Source: Climacium dendroides
Taxonomy: Eukaryota; Streptophyta; Bryopsida; Hypnales; Climaciaceae
Direction: 5' to 3'
Assembly (NCBI GenBank): GCA_950106755.1
Contig: OX467083.1
Span: 17,913,029-17,977,028, forward strand
Length of the DNA: 64,000 nucleotides
In this document: piece after piece, positions 13,410 to 24,000 of the stretch
Layout of the letters: every line of letters starts with the position of its first letter
Numbering within the stretch: the stretch's first letter is position 1
Program-made: the position numbers and the translations under genes
Notes under the pieces: generated by a model
The model's database searches: none
The model's input: the letters and a program-made list of their open reading frames with translations, nothing else
Told to the model about the DNA's origin: nothing

Positions 13410-13939
13410 ATCATCACTTGATTTGCAATTGAAAAAACAACCCAAAAAGAGAATGATAAAGAAGCCAAGTGATGTGCCAGGTAATCAATTAGTCTCTAGT
13501 CAGCTAAGTGTTTTTTGCAAGCCATCTTAATGGCGTGCAAAACCAAACTTCTTTTTAGGTTTAGAGTGCCTACTTGCCTTGCAATTCTTAACCCATAAAT
13601 GCCACATCGTGCACATTTGTATCCAATGAATGAAAAAGAATCCTTCTATATAAGACAAAAATGCAACTATTCATCCTCGTAATTTTGTTTTGAAAAGGGG
13701 AGGTCTTCTACAATAAGTTGACTTTCAATAGTTGCTTTTGCATTTTTTTAAGCCAATGATTCCCACAATATCCAAAGGGATGATTTCCACAATCACTACT
13801 CCATCCTTTACAGGTTAAACAAGTCATCCAGTTTGCTAAGCGGATGGGCGTGCTTTTCTTAGGGTTCAAGTTGACAATTAGTGTTCACGTTGATATTTTA
13901 GTATTGGTAACATTATCAATGTTGTTGCCATTTAAGGTA

Positions 13940-14268
13940 TCAGGTTTTAAAAGCCTGCAAGTTTTATAACCGCCCACCTCCTCCAATGTACTATGTTTAC
14001 ACGTCATTTTTTCATAGCCTTCAGCAATGAACAAACAATGTACATTTAAGGAGGTGGACAATTTTGGAGCCCAATGCCATTTCAACTTCAAAATTTTCAT
14101 AACTAATTCCACAAAGCTCCAAAAAAAATATGAAACAACTTGGGTTTGATGCCAATTCCACTTGTCTTTCCCAATTTACTGAAAAATTCATTTCAGGAAG
14201 CTTCACCTCCCCCAAATTCCCAAAATTCAGTTTCAGCTCTGAGGTGGGCGATGGACGGACCTCCTCCC
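13940..14268. mobile_element. repeat family D, copy 1
   Basis: Shares with 22909-23247 the segments CATTTAAGGAGGTGGACAAT, AACTCCAAAAAAAAT-like (here AGCTCCAAAAAAAATATGAA), GCCAATTCCACTTGTCTTTC, and an end with CTGAGGTGGGCGATGGACGG. The ends form an inverted repeat around GGAGGTCCAT. Short frames here are repeat translation. Confidence 0.55.
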
Positions 14269-14399
14269 TTTACCTTAGTGTTACGAGTCTGTTTCTCCTT
14301 CGTGTTGCAAACCCTAAATTTCCATTCTTAATTAGTGTGCTGAAAAGAGGAATCCATGGCATCTTCACTGGTTCATTGATCATCACTCAGTTGCAGTAA

Positions 14400-14930
14400 G
14401 GTGAGCTTCCTCCTGCCTGTTTCCTCAGTGCGCTCGCTCCCTCGCTCTGCTCTGCTCCTGGCTCTGTTTCTGCTCTGCTTCTGTTTCTGTTTCTGTTCTG
14501 TTTGCTTCCGTGTGTGTTTTTCTGGTGGGATTTTTTGGGTGTCACTCACTGTTCAGTTTCTTTTTCATTTGTGGCAAAGCATTGGGTGGGCTTTTGGGTG
14601 CGTTGGGATTCGGAATGGCTCGGGAGGAGGGAGCCGCCGCTGCCATTGAAGGGACCGCTGCGTGGTGGTGGCCGTGATTGGAGGCGTCACCGCAGCAGAG
14701 TCCCATGCTGTCTGTCTGCCCACCTTCCCCTCCCCTCCCCTTTCGTTTCGCTGGCTTCCTTGCATCAGGGCGGACTTCCATGCACCTAGAATCGCCCAAG
14801 CCTTCCTTGCGGAGGCTTGGGAGAAACGGAAAAAAGAAAAAGAAAAAGAAAAAAGAGAAAGCAACCCAATGGAATGGAGGGCTCAGCAGGCTAGATTTAC
14901 CCCAAGGGAAAACGCAGGAATTTTTTTATT
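14400..14930. other. GC- and pyrimidine-rich island, no gene recognised
   Basis: CT-rich tract (14400-14520, repeated CTGTTT/CTGCTC) followed by a GC-rich stretch and a purine tract (14828-14860, AAAAGAAAAAG). At least six open frames of 80-118 codons overlap on both strands, none with a domain. The composition resembles a 5' leader or promoter island, but there is no downstream gene I can support. Confidence 0.4.
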
Positions 14931-15085
14931 TTTCACATAATTTTTTATTGCAAATTCATATTTGCAATCAGAGACCTCAAATTAGCTGGGAGAAGTCTGA
15001 AGCTGAAGCATACCCTAGACATGGCTCAAAATAGGGGGCGTGTTTTTTTAATTTTTACCCCCTAGAGAATCCCAAATTACCCTGT
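14900..15085. repeat. repeat J, copy 1 (related to 28782-28984)
   Basis: Shares with 28795-28985 a colinear set of words: AATTTTTTTATTTTTC/AATTTTTTATTTGC, AATTCATATTTG(C/A)AATCAGA, G..GCAAATTA-like, and ATAGGGGGC followed by a T run. This copy lacks the clean terminal repeats of the other. Confidence 0.5.
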
Positions 15086-15339
15086 TGGATCCATTTCGTG
15101 GGCAGGATTTAGTGTTCTACATGCTGAATGGTGCACTTGCATGTTCCACACGAAAAGGTGTAGTAGTTGCAAGAGGGGAATTGGAATTGCTCATTGTACA
15201 TTTCTTACAATGGGGACAAGGAGGCTCATGAAAAGGGAGGAGGCTTGGCAATTTTTCGACTTGTGCAAAATAGCCCTATGAATCTTGAAAAACGAAGAGA
15301 CTTGTTAGTTTTTGGCTCACTTGCACAAAACGATAGTAA

Positions 15340-16417
15340 CCCCTAAAGTCCCAAAGTAAGTCCCTACTGGGGACTCTTGGGATTTCGGGTATTAGGCTCA
15401 TATGATCTCAATTTTTGACATGATTTTTCAAAACTTTTTTTGAAGATAGGAAATCAAATTAGCTTTCTTGGCATATTATTTTTTATTTTTTATTTTTTTC
15501 AATCGGTTGCCAGAAACAAAAGTTATGCCACCATGAGTCCCAAAAGCAACTTGAGGGGCAACCTAAAAAAGATCACAAAAAGTTGAATTTTTTTAATTTT
15601 TAGTTTTTTTTCTTCAAAGAGTATATATTTTTTTGTTTGTGTTTGAAGCTTTGATAAATTATATTTGGACTAGTGATGAGAAAGATATGGACAATCTTGT
15701 TTTTTAGGCAATCTAAGCATCTTCTTGAAAAAGTAATTTATAAAATTCATTTTTAATGCAATTTTAACAATTTAAAAAAATTTGTTAGATAGGGTTAAGT
15801 TTGTTTGCAAGAACAATGCCGTTGTTGAGATTATTGTGTTTCAATTCCATCTTAGAGCTATTAATGGTTTAGTTATCCCTTCAATCCTGAACCTACTTCC
15901 ATTTAACAATTTTTTAATGAGTGATTTTTTTAAAAAAATTGCTGAATTTTTTATTCTAGATTTTCAACTCAATTCTTCAATATAAAAAATTAGAAAATCA
16001 AAATCAATAGTACAAAAATTTGAAGTTAAGAAGATTCAAAGCCAAAAAAATTGGTTGAGCAAGGGGTAAAAAAATATGTTTCTTCCCTTTAAATGCAAAA
16101 ATCTTGCAATCTATGTAGTCAAAGTATCTAAAACTTTTTTCACAAATTTTTATACTAGTGTAGTACAAGATCTTGTGGTTAGATATGTAAAAAAAAAAAT
16201 TCAAGTTTTTTGCTCCTTGCAATAGAAATGGTAGTTTTGAGTAGGTTTTGATGGGGAAAAGGCGCTACTAGAAAATTTTGTTTTTTTGTTTTTTTGCATT
16301 GATCCGGTCAAAATTTGACAGAAATCAACAAATTTCTATCAGATTTTGACTGGATCAACACAACCAAAAAAACTAAAAAACTAAATTTTCTAGTAGTCGG
16401 CCTTGGGACTTTAGGGG
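15340..16417 (+). mobile_element. TTAA-type element, family A (copy 1)
   Basis: Begins CCCCTAAAGTCCCAAAG after GTAA (15336-15339) and ends CCTTGGGACTTTAGGGG followed by TTAA (16418-16421). The termini are an imperfect inverted repeat. The interior, AATCTTGTTTT...GGCAAT, AAGCATCTTCTTGAAAAA and TTGAACCTACTTC-like blocks, recurs in the copies at 18661, 24200, 26326, 32251 and 46971. No coding region. This copy carries a later 132-bp MITE at 16265-16396. Confidence 0.75.
16265..16396. mobile_element. 132-bp palindromic MITE inside family A copy
   Basis: Perfect 13-bp terminal inverted repeats CTACTAGAAAATT / AATTTTCTAGTAG. The whole element folds back: GATCCGGTCAAAATTTGACA pairs with CAGATTTTGACTGGATC around a short loop near 16331. 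It interrupts the otherwise conserved GGAAAAGAGGCCTTGGG end of family A. The TACTAG ends are close to CACTA-type ends, so it may be a miniature CACTA derivative. Confidence 0.7.
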
Positions 16418-16421
16418 TTAA

Positions 16422-17144
16422 TCATAAAAAATGAGGAGTCTAGCTATTCACTCTATTCCCATTATCCACAATGTGCCCTTAAAGATGCCATACAACTTTT
16501 GGGTGGTTAAATCTATTATCTATTATCGACTATGTCTCTATATTAGACAAGAAGTCTAAAAAATCATCAAAAATGCAACTTCCATTTCAGCTAAGTCATT
16601 TTAATGTTGAACTCTTACAAATCCTTATGTCACCCATGTAGGGCTAGAAAGCCCATATTGGAAATTTGGGGGCAAATCACTGTAAAGTTACACAATTGTT
16701 TTTAAGAAACATGTATTATGTTACTAGCTTTCTAGTACAACTAAATTGTGCCCAATTTGACTACTAGTATGTAGTTATAGAATTTTGAGGTGAAATTGTG
16801 TTTTCAATTTCAACTTGTGCATCAAAAAAATGTTTCACTTTGATTATTATTTTTAGTTTCAAGAATAATGTCATACATCTAAACCATTAAAATATATTGT
16901 ATTAAAATTTCAAAGTGATACACTCCACTCATCATTGTAAGGTATTTTTCTTGAAACTTTTTAAAAAGTTTTTTACCACGACTTTGCACATACATGGTTC
17001 ATCTTTCAAAAAAATTCTTGAAAAATTTATGTGTCTCACAAATTTTGCAAGTTACTCCTTAAAGTCCTTTAAATATTTTTCACAAAACTTGTCCAAAATT
17101 GCCACTTTCTAGTGCTTTGAGCATAACTAAAACATGAAACACTG
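16422..17144. other. AT-rich intergenic DNA
   Basis: No gene recognised and no clear repeat boundary. Confidence 0.5.
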
Positions 17145-18056
17145 AAGCCCTAAGGTACGATTTCACAACATTTTTTATTTGGGGTTAGGTCCTTCCCAAT
17201 GCAATATTTGTTGAAATCTTGTGAATTTTTAAATAGAAGTGTGCTTCACTATTAGCTTAATGCCTAGAAATTTTTACAACAATCCAAGTTGTGGTTAAAA
17301 ATTTATGCTTCAAAATGGCATTTTTTTGAAGTAGGGGAAGTTCATCAACCATAATAGATAGGTCTATTGGTTAAAAAAAATTATATGTACCTTCAACAAG
17401 ATTGTTAACAAAATCCTAAAAATTCAAAAGCATACAAGTATATGATTTGGACTCGGATTTGGACCCAGATTTGGACTTATAAGCCTTTAAAATTGGACTA
17501 TTTAAGTTTTGAACATTACCCAAAAGAAGAACATTTTTATCGTAAGGCTTGTAAGTCAAAATCATTTGTTCATATGCCTTTGAATTTTTAGGATTATATT
17601 AACAATCTTGTTGAAGGTATGTATAAAATTTTTTAGACCAAGTGGACCTATTTTTCATGGCTACTCGAACTATCCATACTTTAAAAAAAATCTTTTTGAG
17701 GTATAATTTTTTAACCACAACTTGAATTGTTGTAAAAAATTTTAAGCATAAAGTTACTAGCTAGTGAAGTACACCTTTGTTATAAAATTCACACAAATCC
17801 AACAATTTCAACCAAATTGGAACCATCTATCATGGTTGCCTCAAACTACCTATAACTCAAAAATATTGTGGTTTCAAGGCAAAATCTTTTAATTGCAACT
17901 TGAATTAGTTTGAAAATTTCTAGGCATTTAGCTCGTACTAAAACACACCTCTGGTAAAAAATTCACAAGAATTCAACAAATACTAAATAAAAAAGGACAT
18001 GTCATAAATTTGAAAAAAGGATTGAAATCATGCCTCAATGCTAAGGCTTTAAGGGT
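17145..18056. mobile_element. family H foldback element, about 0.9 kb
   Basis: The two halves are inverted copies. The inner arms are very clear: ACCTTCAACAAGATTGTTAA (17391) against ACAATCTTGTTGAAGGT (about 17600-17620). The outer parts also match (AACCACAACTTG at 17711 against CAAGTTGTGGTTAAAA at 17287). The right end CTTTAAGGG is followed by TTAA (18057-18060); the left end GCCCTAAGG is worn. It is probably related to the TTAA-type families. Confidence 0.6.
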
Positions 18057-18344
18057 TAATTGGAAATATCTTTGAATTCAAATTCTATGAAATTTGTCTT
18101 GCATTAAAGACAATCCTTGTGTACATCTATTGTAGAACAACATTTTGGGCAATCTCCATTGAATCCAAATAGGATTAGAATGTGGAAAAATATCCCTCTT
18201 AGAGCATTGCTAGCGTTTCTTGGAATATATGACCAGCCTGGGCTTGAGTATGGTTGGGAGCATTCTTTTCTTTCATCGTAGTCACTACCAAGGAAGAAAA
18301 GAGCCAAGGCTCTCCAAATATAAGATTCTAAATACAAGTCTACT

Positions 18345-18630
18345 GGTTCCACTAGCTACTAACTTCGCGTGCTTTTATTGTCGTGAATCTATTGAGTAGT
18401 AGTAGTATTGTAGTGCTAGTTGAGCTAGTAGTTAGAATTTCAACACCATAGATTAGTAGTCTACAAGCTTGCTTGCTAGCTTTAGTGGTTCCACTAGCTA
18501 TTGACTTCGCGTGCTTTTATTGTCGTGAATCTATTGAGTAGTAGTAGTAGTATTGTAGTGCTAGTTGAGCTAGCAGTTAGAATTTCAACACCATAGATTA
18601 GTAATCTACAAGCTTGCTTGCTAGCTTTAG
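18345..18630. repeat. tandem duplication, unit about 142-145 bp
   Basis: GGTTCCACTAGCTA... at 18345-18486 is repeated almost exactly at 18487-18630, including CTTCGCGTGCTTTTATTGTC and CAACACCATAGATTAGTA. The main length difference is one extra AGT in the TAGTAGTAG microsatellite. The duplication is recent. Confidence 0.9.
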
Positions 18631-18660
18631 TGGTGCAATGGCAGTCAAAGTGATGCCTAG

Positions 18661-19568
18661 CCTCTAAAGTCCCAAAGCCTTTTTTCTATCAAAAAATCTC
18701 AAAATTGCCATCTCTATTGCAAGAAACTTGAAAAATTCTTTTTTTAATATCTAACCTTAGAATCATGTAATACACTAGTATAAGAATGTGTGGAAAAATT
18801 TCAGATACTTTGACCACATAGATTACAAGATATTTGCATATAAAGTGAAGAAAAACATATTTTATTATCCCTTACCCAACTTTTTTTTTTGGTTTTGAAT
18901 CTTCTTAACTTAAAATTTTACACTATTGATTTTCTAACTTTTTATGTTGAAGAATTGAGTTGAGAATCTAAGAAAGAAATTCAACAAAAAAACACTTAAT
19001 TTTCACTCATTAAAAACTTGTTAAATAAAGTAGGTTCAAGATTGAAGGGATAACTAAACCATGAATTGCTTTAAGATGGAATCGATACACAATAATCCCA
19101 ATGGTAAGATTGTTCTAGCAAACAAATTTAACCTTGCCTAACAAAATTTTTTTGAATTTAAAAAAAAATGAATGCAAAAATAAATTCTATAAGTTATTTT
19201 TTCAAGAAGATCCTTAGATTGCCCGAAAAACAGGATTGTCCATAATTTTCTCTAACACTAATCCAAATATAATGAATAAAAGCTTTAGATATAGACAAAA
19301 ATATAATCTTTGAGAAAAAAAATTATAAATACAAAAATTCAACTTTTTGTGATTTTTTTGGTTTGCCCCTCAAACTGCTTTTTGGACTTATAGTAGCATA
19401 ATATTTGCTCCCAGACACCAATTGAAATATAGAAAAATATTATTCCTAGAAAGCTAATATGATCTCCTATCTATAAAAAGAAATTTAAAAAATCCAGTCA
19501 AAAATTCAGATTATACAAGCCTATTTAAAATCATAAGAGTCCCATGTAAAGATTCTGGGACTTTAGGG
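18661..19568 (-). mobile_element. family A element (reverse), worn ends
   Basis: Starts CCTCTAAAGTCCCAAAGCC and ends GGGACTTTAGGG. The interior is family A in reverse orientation (TAGAATCATGTAATACACTA, GAATTGAGTTGAGAATCTAA, AAAACAGGATTGTCCATAA). Flanks are CTAG and CCTC, so no TTAA remains here. Confidence 0.65.
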
Positions 19569-20667
19569 CCTCCTTACATGTTCACCTAGTAGGCACATTC
19601 ATAGCTAATTTAAGCAAGAAGACAAAAAGCGGCTCCACCGATTGTCTTTCCAAGGTGGACAAGCGGGGAAAGGAAGAGTTGAAGTTTCACCAATACCAAT
19701 GAACAAACTCATTGGTGGAGACCGATGAATCTAATACGTGTGGATTTTTTGTATTGTTTCCCTCCAACACCCACTAGGTTCACATGAAAGATCAATGCCT
19801 ATTTTTCCATGCAGCACTTGCTGTACAATTCCCCAATGACCAATACATGTAAGGAAGCCCTTAGGGGCTAGAGTCTTGGGGAGCCCATTTCCGGAGCCAT
19901 ATTTGAGGGGAAATGGGTGGCAATGCTCTTATCGTTCACCACAAATGGAAACGGGGTTGTCCATCAATTTATCCTTTTGCCTACCTTACCCTATAAGATG
20001 TCTTTTTTTCATGTTTTTTGATATTGAATTGATGCATACCGAATAGAGTATTCCATCCTCCATTCTTCCATTCTTCTTCTGCTGATTTCTCCATTGCCTG
20101 CAGAAATAAAATGATTTAAACCCTCGTCCAATGAACCTCCATAAAGTAGTCCCCTAAAGTGCAAGTGTGAGGACCATGTGCTCGCCCTATCCTCCCTTCT
20201 CGCTCCCAATGGGCGAGAATTCCAGAAATCCAGCGGCATCCCACCCGGCCATCCTTCCTTGTGTGCCGCACTTTGGAGAAAACAAATGCATGAAATCTGC
20301 AACCAGTTTGCCTCGGTTCAGTTGTGGGTCTGCTGGCAATTTCCTTTCTCCCGGAGAGAATGTAAGGTAGTGGGCTCATGAAGCGACCCTTTACGGGCTG
20401 GTCGGCCTTTTCTGATGGTCTTTAGATGCATGAAATTATTTGTCTTTATTTTTCACTTGAAGAAAAATTGATTTGGAACCTAACCCAAGTGGTTTCATAT
20501 TTTTCAGAGCATTTATGAATTGCGTATGAATTTTCAAAGAATTTTGCAATAGGTACCTATTTATGATCCCGAGGCCTTGCAAAACCCACACACATGCGGT
20601 CTGAAAACAAGCACTGTAGCATGCAAAAAGTAATAGACAAGGTTCCTAAATGTGATCTGTACTAAAC
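19569..20667. other. intergenic DNA with a small GC-rich island
   Basis: Mixed composition; GC rises between about 20160 and 20400. Competing frames of up to 97 codons occur on both strands with no domain. No gene is called. Confidence 0.45.
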
Positions 20668-20671
20668 TTAA

Positions 20672-20890
20672 CTCCTAGAGTGCCAAGGCCTATTTTTGGT
20701 CAAAAATCACTCAAAACTGCCATTTCTGCTCAATTCATTCAAGGCAACAAAAAAAATTTAAGTGTAGGATCTTGTACTTTACTTGTATGAGATCATGTGG
20801 TAAAAAATTTCATGAAGTTTGACCATACGGATTAAAAGATATTAACATTCAAAGTTTGAATGAAAAAGTTTTTTTTGAATGCACATACAT
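20672..20890 (-). mobile_element. family A end fragment
   Basis: TTAA (20668-20671) followed by CTCCTAGAGTGCCAAGGCC, then the conserved inner part TCAAAAATCACTCAAAACTG, TAGGATCTTGTACTTTACTT and GTTTGACCATA. It is truncated before the element midpoint. Confidence 0.6.
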
Positions 20891-21081
20891 GTTTTCAGAA
20901 ATGGACCCACATTGGCTTTAATTACGTCCCCTATCAAAGTATGAACAAATAATTGGTAAATGATAAACCGCTCTTTTATCATCAAAAGAACATTGATTTC
21001 CCATTTACCAAGGTCCATTTTAAAGCCAGCTAGGGGACGCTCTGAAGAAGAGGGGGCGGAATTCCAACTACCGACCTTACA

Positions 21082-21547
21082 GCCCATTGTGGTGAAAATG
21101 AAGAGTTTGACATCATCTTATTGCTGAAATTTTTCAGTTCTTTTCCCACATTAGTACAAGTGTGAGAAACAACAAGTGCAATTGAAATTATATTTTTTTT
21201 TTACAAAGTATAAATTTGCTAGGAGTTTTTGAAGTGTTCAGCCCAAAAGAGTATGTAGACTACCTCATAACCAACAAAATCTGAATCTATAATGCTCATC
21301 TCACTACCTAATACAGTCACAATATTTTTTCTATCCTGGAAGGTCTCAAAAGTCAATTTTTACAATGAACTTCACACTGAAAAGTCAGAAGTTTCTAATG
21401 AGGTCACTGTTCACTCCATTACTGTCATGTAAGACATGCATTGTGAGCCCACATTTCACATACTGAAACCCCCAACACACACAATGGGTCATTTCCTAGG
21501 CGACTGCAATGGGTCATTTGACTGCAATGGGCTGTTTTACCTTAAGC
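21082..21547 (-). repeat. repeat family E, full-length copy
   Basis: Reverse-strand match to 34081-34510 over the whole length, for example AAGTGTTCAGCCCAAAAGAG, ACCTCATAACCAACAAAATC and TCACACTTGT-type blocks. Both ends contain CCCATTGTG/CACAATGGG words that could be short terminal inverted repeats. Non-coding. Confidence 0.65.
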
Positions 21548-22690
21548 TATGGCCCCCTATTGTCTCGTTTGGATCATGTGGGGAAAAGGGAGCATAAGCG
21601 AAGTGAGGACCCAAGACAGCGAATGAATAAGTTGTCAAGCCAATTCAAGGCAGACAGATTGATGAGATTGGGCAGGGGCCTTTTTTCATTTTCATTTTCA
21701 TTTTTTTTTCAATTTTTTTTCAATTTTTTTTTTCATTTTTTTCATTTTTACTTTCCCCCATCCAGCGTGATTTTTGTTGTTGTTGTTGTCAGTGGATTTG
21801 AGTGTGCCCCAGTGCGCCCTGCAAGCAAATTCCCGGAACCCAAGTGGATGGCCGGGAGGGAGCTTGGGTGGACCTTTTGACTGGCTCTGCAGAGAGGGGG
21901 CGAGCGAGCGAGCGAGTTAGTTGAATCCGGGCACAGCAGCAGATCATGGCATGACGGCCCAGCCTGGCCTCCCATGCCCCGATCCGATCAGCTGGCCTGG
22001 CCTGGCCTGGCTTGGTTTCTTCTGTGCCACAAAGGGTAACTTACCAACCTACTCCACCAAGGGTAACTTTGATTTATCTCTGCCGCACACGTAGCAAGCC
22101 TTTTTCGGAGGAAGGAATGGACCTGTCTTTCTTTTTTTTCCTTTTCTCGAATGAAAATTTCACATGGACAATTTCCATTGATACAGGGAAAAAGTACACA
22201 GAACGAGAGGAAGGATTTTTAATTTTGTCAAAAACTAATCAGCAACCAACCCAAGCACGCCACGCTCCGGAACCCCACGGGATGGACCCCGGTGGCTTGG
22301 GTTCCTTCCTACCCTTCCCTTCCTTCCAACTGCCTGTGTGGCCTCCCTCCCTGGCTGGGCTTGCAAGATGTGGGGGAAACTCGTCCCCTCACAACATAGA
22401 TCCTCGTAGCAGACTGAGGGGCGGACTGTTGTCCCATTTTCTCATGATATTGGGACTGATAAAGCGGGCGCTGCTCTCAGACTCTGTGCTGACATTTTGG
22501 GGGGTGGCAACACCCTAACTTAACCCCTCAAGGAAGGACTACCACCTAGGCATTAGATGTGGACGTACCAACGAACGAACGAACGAACGAACAAACGCCA
22601 CAACCGCTGCTCAGGAAAAAAAAGGGGGGGGGGGGCAAACCAAGTGGATGGATTGGGCAGAGGACTTTTGCTTGTAAACGTAGGGCTTAA
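21548..22690. other. GC-rich island with simple repeats, no gene recognised
   Basis: It contains a T-rich tract (about 21680-21760), (GCGA)n at 21901-21916, GGCCT repeats near 21994, (ACGA)n at 22566-22592 and a G run at 22623-22636. The longest frame (168 codons, 22012-22518) crosses a T run, has no domain and no support from splice sites. TTAACCCCTC at 22519-22528 resembles a TTAA-type end, but I found no partner. Confidence 0.4.
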
Positions 22691-22710
22691 CTTACTTGGA
22701 CGCAAGGAAG

Positions 22711-22905
22711 AAGGAAAGGAAGGAAAGGAAAGGAAGGAAAGGAAAGGAAGGAAAGGAAAGGAAGGAAAGGAAAGGAAGGAAAGGAAAGGAAGGAAAGGAA
22801 AGGAAGGAAAGGAAAGGAAGGAAAGGAAAGGAAGGAAAGGAAAGGAAGGAAAGGAAAGGAAGGAAAGGAAAGGAAGGAAAGGAAAGGAAGGAAAGGAAAG
22901 GAAGG
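22711..22905. repeat. polypurine minisatellite, 14-bp unit, about 14 copies
   Basis: The unit GGAAAGGAAAGGAA repeats with almost no variation. The purine strand is uninterrupted for about 200 bases, which could allow triplex (H-DNA) formation. Long Lys/Arg/Glu/Gly frames on the plus strand and Phe/Pro/Leu/Ser frames on the minus strand are artefacts. Confidence 0.95.
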
Positions 22906-22908
22906 TAA

Positions 22909-23247
22909 GGTGAGGGTTTAGGAGGTTCTAAAAGTGCATAGGCTCTAAAATCATCCATCTCCTCAAATGTACACTATTTGCACATGCTGCTTTTCTTTTG
23001 TAGCCTTTAGTAATGTACAAACAATGCACATTTGAGGAGGTGGGTGATTTTGGAGTCCTATGCCATTTCAATTTCCAAATTTCATAACTGATTTTGCAAA
23101 ACTCCAAAAAAAATGAAAGGACTTGGAGGCTAGATGCCAATTCCACTTGTCTTTCAAAGAAATTTACTGAGAAATTAATTTCAAGAAGCTTTACCTCCCC
23201 CAAATTCAAGTTAAGCTCTTGAATGGGTGATTTATGGACCTCCCACC
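22909..23247. mobile_element. repeat family D, copy 2
   Basis: Runs from GGTGAGGGTTTAGGAGGTTC to TTTATGGACCTCCCACC. The right end inverted (GGTGGGAGGTCCATAAA) equals the left end of copy 3 at 24001, so the family has terminal inverted repeats. It abuts the polypurine array directly. Confidence 0.65.
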
Positions 23248-24000
23248 ATAGTGGTTGCACTTGGTAAACTTCAGTTGTCCTCTATTTGATGATTGTCAAT
23301 AGGTTCTCCCTCCCTAGTAAACCATCAACAAGAAATGCTCCATTCATTTTGAGGGAGGATTATTTTCCGTAATCCCCCTCCTAGAGCGTGAACCCCAAGT
23401 AATCAATGATTATAAATTTTTCATTCATTGATCACATATTTCATCCATTTCTAGACAAGCATTAACGAAGGGCAAACTCCTCATTGTTGGAAATTCCAAA
23501 AACAAAGAGGCATTCGTCGTTGAGCTTCACCCTCCTCGTCAACCTCTTTATTTTCGGAATTTCTTCCACCTTGGTGATTGACTTGTACATAACTAGGATG
23601 TTGTTTATTATATGACCAACTCACATAAAAGTGCTCAAAAAAAAAAAGTTCCACAAACAAAGTAGGACTATATCAAAACTTTTCTTTTTTTTGTATCTAT
23701 CCTAGGACTGACTTCTCTATGGAGTTAAGGTTGCTGAAGCCCACCAATCCATGGTAGAATGGGGACCCCAAAGAAACCAAACTACCCATTCTATTGTTGA
23801 CCAATGGGCTTCATTAGTCCCAACTCCACATGGAAGCCAACCCTTAGGGGATATTCACAATTTTAGAGAGATAAAAAAATCCCTATTGTACTTGACAATT
23901 GAGATTAGAAGAAAATAGAGTGGGATTATTTGGATTGCTTGATTGTACAAAGTAATTATAGAATTGCAAAACTAAGATTGTTTTTATCTTTTGATTGTAA
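23248..24000. other. intergenic DNA, no gene recognised
   Basis: Mixed composition with no long frame and no repeat I can match within the window. Confidence 0.5.

Noticed and set aside
14401..15034. Cluster of 80-118-codon frames on both strands
   Set aside because: They overlap one another in conflicting frames, show low complexity and have no domain or consistent splice pattern.
22012..22518. 168-codon open frame
   Set aside because: It crosses a T run and GC-rich low-complexity sequence, and no motif or homologue is recognised.
22519..22528. TTAACCCCTC as another TTAA-type element end
   Set aside because: No matching inverted end or family interior was found nearby, so it may be chance.
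22557..22958. Long Lys/Arg/Glu/Gly frames (plus) and Phe/Pro/Leu/Ser frames (minus)
   Set aside because: They are translations of the 14-bp polypurine minisatellite, open in every frame because the unit has no stop.
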